From: Sulfurimonas sp.
Lineage (GTDB): Bacteria; Campylobacterota; Campylobacteria; Campylobacterales; Sulfurimonadaceae
DNA: 24,915 nucleotides
Reading direction: 5' to 3'
Assembly: GCA_021648465.1 (NCBI GenBank)
Contig: JAKISR010000025.1
Span: forward strand, 1-24,915
Shown here: piece after piece, positions 8,479 through 17,232 of the stretch
Layout: every line of letters begins with the position of its first letter
How positions within the stretch are numbered: position 1 is the stretch's first letter
Position numbers and translations under genes: made by a program
The notes under the pieces: generated by a model
The model's input: the letters and a program-made list of their open reading frames with translations, nothing else
Told to the model about the DNA's origin: nothing
The model's database searches: none

Positions 8479-9822
8479 TTGAAACGATTATTTGGAACAG
8501 ATGGGGTTAGAGGTGAGGCTGGTACATTCTTAACAGCCGTGCTTGCTATGAAAATTGCAATGGCCGCGGGAATATACTTTAAATCTCGCTCAAATACAAA
8601 TAAAATATTAATTGGAAAAGACACTCGTAGAAGTGGTTATATGATTGAAAATGCTATTGTGAGTGGTCTAACTGCTATCGGTTATGATGTAGTTCAAATT
8701 GGTCCAATGCCTACTCCTGCTATTGCTTTTATCACTGAAAACATGAGATGTGACGCTGGGATAATGATAAGTGCTTCACATAATTCTTATGAAGATAATG
8801 GAATTAAATTTTTTGATGGAAATGGTAATAAACTTTCTCACAGTGCTGAAAAAGAGATTGAATCTATATATATCGATGATGAAAAACTTCATAATGCTCA
8901 AACAAAAGCGAAAGAAATAGGTAAAGCAAAAAGAATTGATGATGTTATAGGTCGTTATATTGTACAGCTTAAAAACTCTTTTCCTAGAGATATCTCACTT
9001 AAAAATATGCGTATTGTTTTAGATACTGCTAATGGGGCAGGATATATAGTTGGACCAACTGTTTTAGAAGAACTTGGTGCAGATGTAATAACTCTACATA
9101 ATAAACCTGATGGTTTTAATATAAATGAAGCATGTGGTGCACTTCATACAAAAAAATTACAAGCTAAAGTTATCAAATATAGAGCAGATTTAGGTATAGC
9201 TCTTGATGGTGATGCTGATAGACTTGTTGTTGTTGATGAAAAAGGTGAAATAATTGATGGTGATCATCTTCTTGGGGCATTAGGATCATATATGAATGAT
9301 ATTGGCACATTAAAAGGTGGTGGTATTGTAACTACTGTTATGAGTAACCAAGGCTTAGATGACTTTATGAATGAAAAGAATTTAAAACTTTTTCGCTCTA
9401 ATGTTGGTGATAAAAATGTCTTAGAAATTATGAAAAAAGAAAATATCAACTTTGGTGGTGAGCAAAGTGGACATGTAATCATAAGCGATTTTGCAAAAAC
9501 TGGTGATGGTCTTGTTTCGGCTCTTCAAGTCCTTGCTCTTTTAATAAAAACAAAAACTAAAGCTTCTAAAGCTCTTCGTCCATTTAAACTATACCCTCAA
9601 AAACTAGTTAATGTAGATGTTAAAAATAAAAAACCTCTTGGAGATATAAATAAACTAGATGCTAAACTAAAAGAATTGGATGAAAAAAATATCCGCCATT
9701 TAATTAGATACTCTGGTACAGAAAACAAACTCAGAGTTTTGCTCGAGTGTAAAGATGAAAAAAAGATGAATTTACATATGAATGATATGATTAATTTTTT
9801 TCAAAAAGCATTAAATGAATAA
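8479..9822 (+). CDS. glmM: Phosphoglucosamine mutase
   Basis: Converts glucosamine-6-phosphate to glucosamine-1-phosphate for UDP-GlcNAc, and hence cell-wall and LPS synthesis. From the TTG at 8479 the protein is 447 aa and begins LKRLFGTDGVRGEAG, the normal GlmM opening. The catalytic phosphoserine is Ser100 in ISASHNSYEDNG, the metal loop DGDADR is at 243-248, and the C-terminal sugar-phosphate loop is RYSGTENKLRVL. GGAAG at 8469-8473, 5 nt before TTG, decides the start. An ATG at 8419 would add 20 non-homologous residues. It heads a long rightward cluster and its end overlaps lspA by 8 nt. Confidence 0.97.
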   Translation: MKRLFGTDGVRGEAGTFLTAVLAMKIAMAAGIYFKSRSNTNKILIGKDTRRSGYMIENAIVSGLTAIGYDVVQIGPMPTPAIAFITENMRCDAGIMISASHNSYEDNGIKFFDGNGNKLSHSAEKEIESIYIDDEKLHNAQTKAKEIGKAKRIDDVIGRYIVQLKNSFPRDISLKNMRIVLDTANGAGYIVGPTVLEELGADVITLHNKPDGFNINEACGALHTKKLQAKVIKYRADLGIALDGDADRLVVVDEKGEIIDGDHLLGALGSYMNDIGTLKGGGIVTTVMSNQGLDDFMNEKNLKLFRSNVGDKNVLEIMKKENINFGGEQSGHVIISDFAKTGDGLVSALQVLALLIKTKTKASKALRPFKLYPQKLVNVDVKNKKPLGDINKLDAKLKELDEKNIRHLIRYSGTENKLRVLLECKDEKKMNLHMNDMINFFQKALNE

Positions 9823-10270
9823 TCAATATATTCGACTAATATCCATAATGTTTTTTACAATGGCAGGTATTTTTATAATTGATCAAAATATTAAAACACT
9901 TTTTGTTGATGGTTGGAGATACTATACTGATTGTATTGATTTAATCTTAGTTTATAACAAAGGTGTTGCGTTTTCAATGTTTGCTTTTTTGGATGAATGG
10001 TTAAAATATATTCAGATTGTTCTAATTACAGGAATTTTAATATATATAATTCATCTAAAAGAGATGTGTTACGCTTTACCTGCTGGCCTAATATTAGGTG
10101 GTGCAGTATCAAATATATACGATAGGTTTATTCATGAAGGTGTGGTAGATATGGTCTATTGGCATTGTGGATTTAACTTTGCAGTATTTAACTTCGCAGA
10201 TGTAATGATTAATTTAGCTGTTGTGTGGTTTTTAATACTAAATTTTAAGCCTAAACTATGCAAAAGCTAA
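9815..10270 (+). CDS. lspA: Lipoprotein signal peptidase (signal peptidase II)
   Basis: An inner-membrane aspartyl protease that removes the signal peptide from lipidated prolipoproteins. At 151 aa it has four hydrophobic segments (about 7-25, 54-75, 83-98, 123-145). Catalytic Asps are Asp103 (GGAVSNIYDRF) and Asp129 (FAVFNFADVMIN). VYNKGVAFSMF is the family's N-x-G-x-A-F segment. It overlaps glmM by 8 nt, so the two are co-translated. The BamE-like lipoprotein in this window would be one of its substrates. Confidence 0.95.
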   Translation: MNNQYIRLISIMFFTMAGIFIIDQNIKTLFVDGWRYYTDCIDLILVYNKGVAFSMFAFLDEWLKYIQIVLITGILIYIIHLKEMCYALPAGLILGGAVSNIYDRFIHEGVVDMVYWHCGFNFAVFNFADVMINLAVVWFLILNFKPKLCKS

Positions 10271-10350
10271 CTAAAAGCAGGTTTTAGATATTATTGCCAA
10301 AAATTATGGTGAAATCACTATGAATACGGTAGATTTAATAAAGGAAAATG

Positions 10351-11652
10351 ATGGAAATCAAAACAAATAAGATAGATGGTGCAAATGCTGAAATTCATGC
10401 GGTAATCCCTAGGGAAGAGATAGATGCAAATTTAGAAAAAATGGCTAAAAGTTTAACAAAAACTGCATCTGTTCAAGGCTTTCGTAAAGGTAAAGTTCCT
10501 GTTTCAATTATAAAAAAACAGTATTGGGCAAAACTAGTTGAAGATGCAGAAGCAGAATCTCTTCGCAATGTTTTAAGTGATGGACTAAAAGAGTTAAATA
10601 TCTCAAATGAAGAGCTTATTGGCGAACCAAATATTTCTCAATTTGATAAAAATGATGAAAAAATTGAAGTAACTGTAAAAGTAGCTATGAAACCAAAAAT
10701 AGAATTTGGTAAATATGATGACATTATTGATAGTTTTAATAAACCTACTGTAAATGATAAAGATGTTGATGCAAGAATAGCGACATTAGCTGATTCACAA
10801 AGTGTATTTGTTGACTTAAAAAGAAAAAGAATGGCAAGAAAAGATGATAATGTAATTATTGATTTTGAAGGTTCAATTGATGGAAAATTATTTGATGGTG
10901 GTACTGCTGAAAAATTTGAATTAGTTCTTGGTTCAAATCAATTTATCCCTGGTTTTGAAGATCAAGTTATTGGAATGAAAATAAAAGAAGAAAAAATTAT
11001 CAAAGTAATTTTCCCTGAAAATTATAGTGGTAAAGAGCTTTCTGGTAAAGATGCTGAATTTAAAGTAAATTTACACAATATTCAAGAAAAAGAAAAAACT
11101 CCAATAGATGATGAATTAGCAAAAAAAATTCTTACTGGACAGGAAGACACTTCTTTAGAGAGCTTAAAAGCTCAAGTAAAAACTCAACTTGAGAATGAAG
11201 CTGTTTCTAAACTTTATAACGACAAATTGAAATCAACATTACTTGAAAATTTTGTAAACAAATGTAAATTTGATTTACCAGAATTTGTTGTTGATCAAGA
11301 AATTGATATTTCTCTTAACAAACAAGCAAGTACAATGAGTGAAGATGAAGTAAAAGAACTTCGTGAAAATAAAGATAAACTAGAAAAACTTCGTGAAACA
11401 TTTAGAGAAGACGCACAAAAAAGTGTAAGAGCAACATTTATTATTGATGCATTAGCAAGTGCTGAAAATATTAAAGTTGAAGAAAATGAAGTTATGCAAA
11501 CTATTTATTATGAAGCTATGCAAACAGGACAAGATCCTAAAGTTGCTTATGACAAATATAAAGAAGCTGGTTATCTACCTGCTATTCAAATGTCAATGGT
11601 TGAAGACAAAGTTCTTACTCAAATTCTTAACTCAAGAATGAAAGAGGTTTAA
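10351..11652 (+). CDS. tig: Trigger factor
   Basis: A ribosome-bound chaperone with prolyl isomerase activity that meets nascent chains at the exit tunnel. The N-terminal domain includes GFRKGKVPVSIIKKQYW (about 43-59), the ribosome-binding signature. The FKBP-type domain follows at about 150-240 (DNVIIDFEGSIDGKLFDGG, LVLGSNQFIPGFEDQVIGM), then a long helical C-terminal domain. Two ATGs are adjacent in frame (10348 and 10351). AAGGA at 10341-10345 is spaced correctly (5 nt) only for the second, giving 433 aa. It ends 4 nt before clpP, as often seen for tig-clpP pairs. Confidence 0.97.
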   Translation: MEIKTNKIDGANAEIHAVIPREEIDANLEKMAKSLTKTASVQGFRKGKVPVSIIKKQYWAKLVEDAEAESLRNVLSDGLKELNISNEELIGEPNISQFDKNDEKIEVTVKVAMKPKIEFGKYDDIIDSFNKPTVNDKDVDARIATLADSQSVFVDLKRKRMARKDDNVIIDFEGSIDGKLFDGGTAEKFELVLGSNQFIPGFEDQVIGMKIKEEKIIKVIFPENYSGKELSGKDAEFKVNLHNIQEKEKTPIDDELAKKILTGQEDTSLESLKAQVKTQLENEAVSKLYNDKLKSTLLENFVNKCKFDLPEFVVDQEIDISLNKQASTMSEDEVKELRENKDKLEKLRETFREDAQKSVRATFIIDALASAENIKVEENEVMQTIYYEAMQTGQDPKVAYDKYKEAGYLPAIQMSMVEDKVLTQILNSRMKEV

Positions 11653-11656
11653 TAAT

Positions 11657-12247
11657 ATGAGCTATATCCCTTATGTAGTTGAAAAAACAGGTCGTGGCGA
11701 ACGCTCCTATGATATCTATTCTCGTCTTTTAAAAGATAGAATCATTATGCTAAGTGGAGAAGTTAACGATGCTGTAGCTTCTTCTATAGTAGCTCAAATG
11801 CTATTTTTAGAAGCTGAAGATCCTGAAAAAGATATCTACTTCTACATAAATTCTCCAGGTGGTGTAGTTACCTCTGGAATGGCGATATATGATACTATGA
11901 ATTATATACGTCCTGATATAACAACTATATGTATCGGTCAAGCGGCATCTATGGGAGCATTTTTACTCTCAAGTGGCACTAAAGATAAAAGATATGCTCT
12001 TCCACATGCTAGAATTATGATTCACCAGCCCTTAGGTGGTACTCAAGGTCAAGCAACTGATATTGCTATTCAAGCAGAAGAAATTCTTCGTATGAAAGCT
12101 GAATTAAACTCGATTTTAGCAAAAAACACAGGTCAAACAACTAAAAAAATCGAAAAGGATACAGATAGAGATAATTTTATGAGTGCTAAAGAGGCTCAAG
12201 ATTATGGTATGATTGATAAAGTATTAATTAAAAATATAGATGATTAA
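11657..12247 (+). CDS. clpP: ATP-dependent Clp protease proteolytic subunit
   Basis: A serine protease that forms a double heptamer and degrades proteins fed by ClpX or ClpA. Ser98 (GQAASMGAFLLSSG) and His123 (RIMIHQPLGG) of the triad are clear; the Asp lies in the DTDRDNFMSAKEA segment. Also seen are IYFYINSPGG and the N-terminal RGERSYDIYSRLLKDRII. At 196 aa it is full length. It lies directly after tig and 9 nt before the GGDEF gene, in one transcription unit. Confidence 0.98.
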   Translation: MSYIPYVVEKTGRGERSYDIYSRLLKDRIIMLSGEVNDAVASSIVAQMLFLEAEDPEKDIYFYINSPGGVVTSGMAIYDTMNYIRPDITTICIGQAASMGAFLLSSGTKDKRYALPHARIMIHQPLGGTQGQATDIAIQAEEILRMKAELNSILAKNTGQTTKKIEKDTDRDNFMSAKEAQDYGMIDKVLIKNIDD

Positions 12248-12256
12248 GGAGCTACT

Positions 12257-13303
12257 ATGGCAAGAGCTTTAAAAAATAAAAATACTCAAAAAATAAAACC
12301 TTCTGCTGAAATCAAACCAAAAAGTGTACCTGAAGTTGAAGGTAGTTTAGAGGCTTATTCAAAAGAAGTTTTACAGGCACTTATTAAAGAAGGACTATCA
12401 ACTACCCCAAATAATTTTTCACTATATTTTGATAGACTTTTAGAAGAAAAAAGTCAAAATACAAAAAAAAATATTATGTCAATATTAGACTCTGAAAAGA
12501 GCAATGATGATGAAAACAGTATGGTTCTTGAACAAAGCTTAAAACAAGGATTCTCTTCTGTTAAAAATATTCTAAGCATAACTGCCAATCTCTATAAAAA
12601 TATGGTGCTAATGACAAAAATACTTGATAAAAAGAAACAAGAACTTCAAGATAATTCAGATTCAGGTATTGCTAAAAATATTGTAACTTCTTTAGAAAAT
12701 GATATTTTAAAATTAAGCTCTATTATAAAAAAACAAAGTTTTAACATCAAAGATATGTATGATAAAACTGCCAAAATAGTAAAAAATGTAGAAAATGAAA
12801 CAATATTTGATAATCAATATGGTGTTTTTAATAAACGAAACTTAATGACAAAGCTTGAACGAGAAATCGAGCAGATAGGTAGGTTTAAACATAAAAGTTC
12901 TCTAATTATGATAGAGCTCTCTCGTGATTTAAAAGATAATATCTCAAATGAAAAAGCTATCATGCTTATGACAAAAACTATTGCAAGGTTACTTCTTAAA
13001 ACATCAAGAAGAAGTGATATTGTTGCTCACTATGGTAATGGAATATTTGCAATGTTATTAAAACATACTGATATAGAGAGTGCAAAAAAAGCTAGTGAGA
13101 GACTTTGTGACTTAGTATCAAATAGTAACTTTTTCTTGGCTGACAAAGAAATACAATTACAAATCTCCATAGGTATTACAGATGTTACTAAAGATTATTC
13201 CGTTGAGGAGATTGTCGTTAGCTCAATGGACGCAATTGAAAAAGCTTATGAAAGTACTAGTGAAGACTATGCTGTTTTACTAAGAGATGCACAAAATAAA
13301 TAA
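12257..13303 (+). CDS. GGDEF-domain protein with degenerate active site
   Basis: A 348-aa protein. Residues 1-180 are charged and helical, probably coiled-coil in part, with no membrane segment. Residues about 185-345 form a GGDEF domain: YGVFNKRNLMTKLEREIEQIGRFKHKSSLIMIEL, RRSDIVAHY, and the final LQISIGITDV. The signature motif reads GNGIF (260-264) instead of GG[D/E]EF, so diguanylate cyclase activity is unlikely. RxxD (RRSD, 251-254) lies exactly five residues before it, the position of the inhibitory c-di-GMP site, so it may bind rather than make c-di-GMP. It sits between clpP and def, six nt before def. A link to proteolysis control is conceivable but not shown. Confidence 0.85.
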   Translation: MARALKNKNTQKIKPSAEIKPKSVPEVEGSLEAYSKEVLQALIKEGLSTTPNNFSLYFDRLLEEKSQNTKKNIMSILDSEKSNDDENSMVLEQSLKQGFSSVKNILSITANLYKNMVLMTKILDKKKQELQDNSDSGIAKNIVTSLENDILKLSSIIKKQSFNIKDMYDKTAKIVKNVENETIFDNQYGVFNKRNLMTKLEREIEQIGRFKHKSSLIMIELSRDLKDNISNEKAIMLMTKTIARLLLKTSRRSDIVAHYGNGIFAMLLKHTDIESAKKASERLCDLVSNSNFFLADKEIQLQISIGITDVTKDYSVEEIVVSSMDAIEKAYESTSEDYAVLLRDAQNK

Positions 13304-13309
13304 AAATTA

Positions 13310-13837
13310 ATGAAATTAAGTATATTAGAATATCCAAATAAAAGACTAAAAGAGATATCAAAAGAAATTAACAAGTTTGACGAAAAATTACATAAACTGT
13401 TGGACGCGATGTATCCAATAATGATGTCTTCTAATGGTATTGGTCTTGCAGCAATCCAAGTTTCACATGCTAAACGAGTTATATTATTAAATATACCAGA
13501 TGAGGACAATGAACAACCAGCTGAAAATTTAATAGAAATGATTAACCCAATAATCACAGAGCAAAGAGGAGAAATAACCTACCAAGAAGGTTGCCTTAGT
13601 GTTCCTAATTTTTATGAAGATATAACTAGATATGAAAATATAACTATTAATTATTTAGATAGAGAAGGAAATACGAAACTACTTGAAACTGATGGTTTAA
13701 TGAGTATAGCAGTTCAACATGAAGTTGACCATCTAAATGGTATTCTTTTTATAGATAAACTATCTTATTCTCGTAGAAAAAAATTTGAAAAAGAGTATAA
13801 AAAAGCTCAAAAAGAAAAGAAATTAACTAAAAAATAA
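13310..13837 (+). CDS. def: Peptide deformylase
   Basis: A metalloenzyme that removes the N-formyl group from new proteins. Motif 1 is GIGLAAIQV, motif 2 is EGCLSVP with metal ligand Cys95, and motif 3 is HEVDH with His137, Glu138 and His141. Length 175 aa is normal. The spacing to the GGDEF gene is 6 nt, so it is in the same unit. It pairs functionally with the initiator tRNA-fMet in this window, whose formyl group it removes. Confidence 0.98.
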   Translation: MKLSILEYPNKRLKEISKEINKFDEKLHKLLDAMYPIMMSSNGIGLAAIQVSHAKRVILLNIPDEDNEQPAENLIEMINPIITEQRGEITYQEGCLSVPNFYEDITRYENITINYLDREGNTKLLETDGLMSIAVQHEVDHLNGILFIDKLSYSRRKKFEKEYKKAQKEKKLTKK

Positions 13838-13983
13838 TTATAACTATAACTTTGAAGTTATATAGGACACCTATATTAAATCACGACCATATTAATAAAT
13901 TTCATGACAAATTGCCATATAAATAATGATTCTATATAAAAATTATTATAATTATCAAAATTTATTAATCAATGGAGAGCATT

Positions 13984-14925
13984 ATGAAAAAAGTGTCTTG
14001 TGCAACATATGAGGGAATTAATGCAAAAGTTGTTCATGTTGAATCCACTTTAACTAAAGGTTTACCTTCTTTTAGTGTTGTTGGGATGGCTAGTGCATCT
14101 ATTACAGAAGCCAAAGAGAGAGTAAAATCATCACTCTTAAGTAATGAATTTACTTTCCCTCCTAAACGAATAACTATAAATCTTGCTCCGAGTGATGTAA
14201 AAAAAGAGGGTAGCCAATTTGACTTAAGCATTGCCTTACTTATTGCACTTGATTTTTTAGAGGATGATTTAAGTGAATGGTTTGTGTTTGGTGAGCTTGG
14301 TCTTGATGGAGTTGTAAAACAAAATACACAACTTTACCCTCTTTTACTCTCACTTGCAAACCAAAAAGTTATAAGCAAAGCCATAGTACCTTATGAGAGC
14401 TTAGGTAAATTATCTAAGATTCCAAATATTGAATTTTATGGAGTAAAAACACTTCAAGATGCTATAGAGCTTTTAAAAAATCAAAACACTGCTACACCAA
14501 GTATACAGCAAAGTGAGATAGAATATCCATCTTATGAAATAAACAAACAAAAATACTACTATGCCAAAGAGTATGCTGATGATTTTTGTGATGTTAAAGG
14601 TCAAGAGGTTGCAAAAAGAGCATCCTTAATCGCTTCTGCTGGTTTTCACAATATTTTATTTGAAGGCTCTTCTGGGTGTGGTAAAAGTATGATAGCAAAA
14701 AGATTGCGCTATATCTTGCCACCAATGAAATCAGATGAAATTTTAGATGTTGCAAAATTACAAGCTTTAGAGTTAATAGAACCTGAGTTTAAACCTCATA
14801 GAAATATGAGAAGCCCCCATCATACATCTACACTAGCTAGTATATTTGGTGGTGGTTGTCATTTCCAACAAACCTTGCTACATTCCACTAAACTCTACTA
14901 CAAAGAAAATAATGCCAGTCCTTAA
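13984..14925 (+). pseudogene. comM: ComM/YifB Mg-chelatase-like ATPase, cut by transposon insertion
   Basis: ComM is a hexameric helicase that aids branch migration in natural transformation. The intact protein is about 500 aa. Here 291 native codons remain: the N-terminal domain (SCATYEGINAKVVHVES, KGLPSFSVVGMA, RITINLAPSDVKKEG) and the start of the AAA+ domain with Walker A EGSSGCGKSM (227-236). Native sequence ends in HHTSTLASIFGGG. Then 22 foreign codons from the inserted element lead to a stop. The Walker B and second half are absent from the window. I choose ATG 13984 because GGAGA is inside the upstream codons; 13972 is the alternative. Loss of ComM would be expected to lower natural transformation. 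Confidence 0.92.
14852..14880 (+). mobile_element. Left end of a Tn7-like element inserted in comM (with likely target-site copy)
   Basis: comM sequence ends at GGTGGTGGT (14848-14856), encoding Gly-Gly-Gly, and foreign sequence starts TGTCATTTCCAACAAACC at 14857. Tn7-like elements begin with 5'-TGT and duplicate 5 bp of target. GTGGT (14852-14856) would be that copy. AbaR/Tn6022 elements insert in comM with an ACCGC (reverse GCGGT) duplication, the same codons. The element runs rightward beyond the window, so the right end and second target copy cannot be seen here. Confidence 0.6.
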
Positions 14926-15023
14926 ATTAGTTTACCAAAGTAAAGAAATATGTGTAAAGATATAAGTTTACAGTAGTAAACAGTTTTGTTTACTTTTTAA
15001 GATGAAAACTATGAGGAATTAAA
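14926..15023. promoter_or_regulatory. Element end region with GTTTAC repeats
   Basis: Between the comM remnant and the TnsE-like gene there are several related short motifs: AGTTTACC near 14929, AGTTTACAGTAGTAAAC near 14965, and TGTTTACTTTTT near 14988. They could be transposase-binding sites at the element end or a promoter/operator. The middle one is an imperfect palindrome. The motifs are short and the region is AT-rich, so this is tentative. Confidence 0.3.
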
Positions 15024-16769
15024 TTGACAAATGCCACGGTAAGAATAGATGGACTCCCATTAGATAATAAAGAATATGTAATTGTTAATTATAAAGGAGT
15101 ACTAAAAAATTATGGATTTTCAACAGATATACCTATTGTTGCAATAGAGCTAGGATTGATTAATGGCAGTAAACTTATTAAAAATGAACTTACATGTATA
15201 GTAGGTCTGCCAGAACTTAGTATCCTAAGAATCGGGACTATATGGAAGAATCAAATAAGGCAAGAGGGCTACTGGAGTAAATATGATAGATATGTTGAGA
15301 AGCTACCACTTGCTTTCAATTTAGAAAAAATACCAGCTAAGATTTCAAGATACAAGAGAGAAAATCATATTTTACATCGTATTGATTTTGAAGAGCAGGA
15401 TGTTGCATCGGAAGATAAAAATGAAGATGATTATTATAGTTCAACATTTACAGAATTTGGATCAGAAGATGGTATTAAATATATTGTTCCGTCTATAGAA
15501 CTACTAATGAGTACCTATTTACCACGTAACAAACAAATTAGAAATGAGCTACTTCTACATTCTGTGGATACGGTTATTACCAACAATGTAATTGAATACA
15601 AAAATACAGGCACTAAGTATGAGATAACTGTTGACAAAAAATATGAACTAGAGACAATGGTATTTTTAGCATACCTAGCTTGCAATCAAAAAACGAGAAG
15701 CAATTTATCTAAAGTTTTATTTAGCATGGAATTAGGTAATCATTTAAAACTTAAACATTTAATCGCCATGCCTTATCACCCAGAGAAAATTTTTTTTAAT
15801 GCAAGTGGTGTTTGGTTAAATGAAACAACTTTTTATATTCAAAGAATTTATGATTGCAAACCACCAAATGAGATACCTATAAAACTGATACGGAAAAAGA
15901 GTGCTATAATACCTAATGATGTAAATCATGCAACGATAACTGGTCCAATGGAAAATGGAGTACCACTAAATAATGCAACTATTGATAAAGAAACAAAAGT
16001 CTCCCATAAAAAGAATCCTAACGCTACTGTAGGTGTGAAATATATTGTGTCAGAGGTCTCACCAGATAATTCCGATATAAATTTAGAGATAGAAGAGGAG
16101 ATAGAAAATATAATAGATAGTTCAAATTCTTACAATCAAGAGAATATTGAAGTTGAGGATGCTTCATCAGGTAAACTGAAAGGAGATGCAGGCTCAAAGA
16201 AAACGGCAAGAACAAAGTATGTAGTTGAGAAAAATCCAGAGATAATATTCTATTCAGAAGAGATAATAAGTGCTTTATTGGAGCTAACTGAAGGCTCAAT
16301 ACCAAAGATTAAAGATCTACAATATGTTGATGACAATGCGCAGGAACATGAAGATTTAATATATGCTAGTTTTTGTGCTAGGCATATAAACATGAACGAC
16401 AACAAATATTGGGCTTCTGGATATGTACGAAGTTCAGGAATTAAAAAAGCTAAATCTGGATATAGAAAATTGTTGATTGTCAAAATAACCATTGAAGGAG
16501 TAAAACCTATTTATCTTTTAGAGATTGTTAGAAAGGTAAAAAGTGACTCATTTTCTGGTGTTATTTTTCAACTTCCATTAGATCTTGATTTTAATATTTT
16601 TGAAGATATTAAAGATGTAATAGCTTCAAATAAAGGACATTTTGTAGGTAAAAATATACTACAGTTTCCTGTGAAAAAAGCGGTTAGGATAAAACATAAG
16701 TGGGGCGCAATGAAACAGCGTTTTGAGAATGTATTTGATGTTATAAAAGAAAAGAAGATTTTTGACTAA
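15024..16769 (+). CDS. TnsE-like transposition/target-selection protein (tentative)
   Basis: A 581-aa protein starting with TTG; GAGGAA at 15012-15017 supports this start. No transmembrane segments or catalytic motifs stand out. I read it as TnsE-like from layout: an N-terminal beta-rich part, a central segment (KYIVPSIELLMSTYLPRN) resembling TnsE's YHIPQLELARSLFL, a long acidic low-complexity linker (about 310-395), and a C-terminal part with YLLEIVRKVKSDSF followed by IFEDIKDVIASNKGHF, comparable to the LLEVDASDG region of the TnsE C-terminal domain. TnsE guides Tn7 to replication-linked targets. Being the first gene inside a TGT-starting element in comM supports this. Similarity is weak by eye, and no TnsA, B or C is in the window. 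Confidence 0.5.
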   Translation: MTNATVRIDGLPLDNKEYVIVNYKGVLKNYGFSTDIPIVAIELGLINGSKLIKNELTCIVGLPELSILRIGTIWKNQIRQEGYWSKYDRYVEKLPLAFNLEKIPAKISRYKRENHILHRIDFEEQDVASEDKNEDDYYSSTFTEFGSEDGIKYIVPSIELLMSTYLPRNKQIRNELLLHSVDTVITNNVIEYKNTGTKYEITVDKKYELETMVFLAYLACNQKTRSNLSKVLFSMELGNHLKLKHLIAMPYHPEKIFFNASGVWLNETTFYIQRIYDCKPPNEIPIKLIRKKSAIIPNDVNHATITGPMENGVPLNNATIDKETKVSHKKNPNATVGVKYIVSEVSPDNSDINLEIEEEIENIIDSSNSYNQENIEVEDASSGKLKGDAGSKKTARTKYVVEKNPEIIFYSEEIISALLELTEGSIPKIKDLQYVDDNAQEHEDLIYASFCARHINMNDNKYWASGYVRSSGIKKAKSGYRKLLIVKITIEGVKPIYLLEIVRKVKSDSFSGVIFQLPLDLDFNIFEDIKDVIASNKGHFVGKNILQFPVKKAVRIKHKWGAMKQRFENVFDVIKEKKIFD

Positions 16770-17011
16770 ATAAACATGATATTAAGTGGAATGATGTTAC
16801 AATTATAACAATGCTTTATTTTGTGTGTAGGAACTGATTTAAAGCAGATGAAAATTTATGCTAGTTAATGATGATTACTTTTTATACATGTGTATATTAG
16901 TTACATTAATATTAAAGTATAATTAAATTGTACATTATTTCAGTGACTTTTTTACTAATTGTTTCGATTGGTAGCATTAAAATTTAAGCCTAGCATTAAA
17001 GGTGTTACATT
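16770..17011. other. Intergenic region, no gene seen
   Basis: 242 nt of AT-rich DNA with stops in all frames. It holds AGTGGAATG (16785-16793), an inverted copy of CATTCCACT near the element end at 14881, and a direct repeat TAGCATTAAA (about 16972 and 16993) just before the next gene, possibly part of its promoter. AAAGGTG near 17000 can serve as that gene's ribosome binding site. Confidence 0.4.
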
Positions 17012-17230
17012 ATGAGCAGAGTATCTGTATCAAAGCATCCAGATGGATGGCAAACAAAAGTAGCTGGCAATGAAAGAGCTAGTAAGGTATGTACTACACA
17101 AGCTGAGTGCAGAGAGCATGGAATAGGTTTAGCAAAGAAGTTAGGTGCTGAATTTACACTTCATGGTGAAAATGGTCGTATTCGTGAGAAAAATTCTTAT
17201 GGTAATGACCCTAAAAGTATAAAGGGATAA
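17012..17230 (+). CDS. DUF2188 domain protein
   Basis: A 72-aa protein matching the small DUF2188 family: SVSKHPDGWQTKVAGNERAS, TQAECREHGIGLAKKLGAEF, and the diagnostic end LHGENGRIREKNSYGNDP. The fold is probably a small alpha/beta domain with a repeat-like, double-stranded-RNA-binding-like layout. Biological function is unknown. DUF2188 genes are frequent in mobile and accessory regions. The next gene begins 2 nt after its stop, so the two form an operon. Confidence 0.85.
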   Translation: MSRVSVSKHPDGWQTKVAGNERASKVCTTQAECREHGIGLAKKLGAEFTLHGENGRIREKNSYGNDPKSIKG

Positions 17231-17232
17231 TA

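Noticed and set aside
10320..10370. Short frame MNTVDLIKENDG upstream of trigger factor
   Set aside because: Only 16 codons, without a clear ribosome binding site, and it overlaps the tig ribosome binding site and start.
13845..13862. TATAACTT-TG-AAGTTATA inverted repeat after def as a terminator
   Set aside because: The stem is all A/T-rich with a two-base loop and no T tract follows; comM may be on the same transcript.
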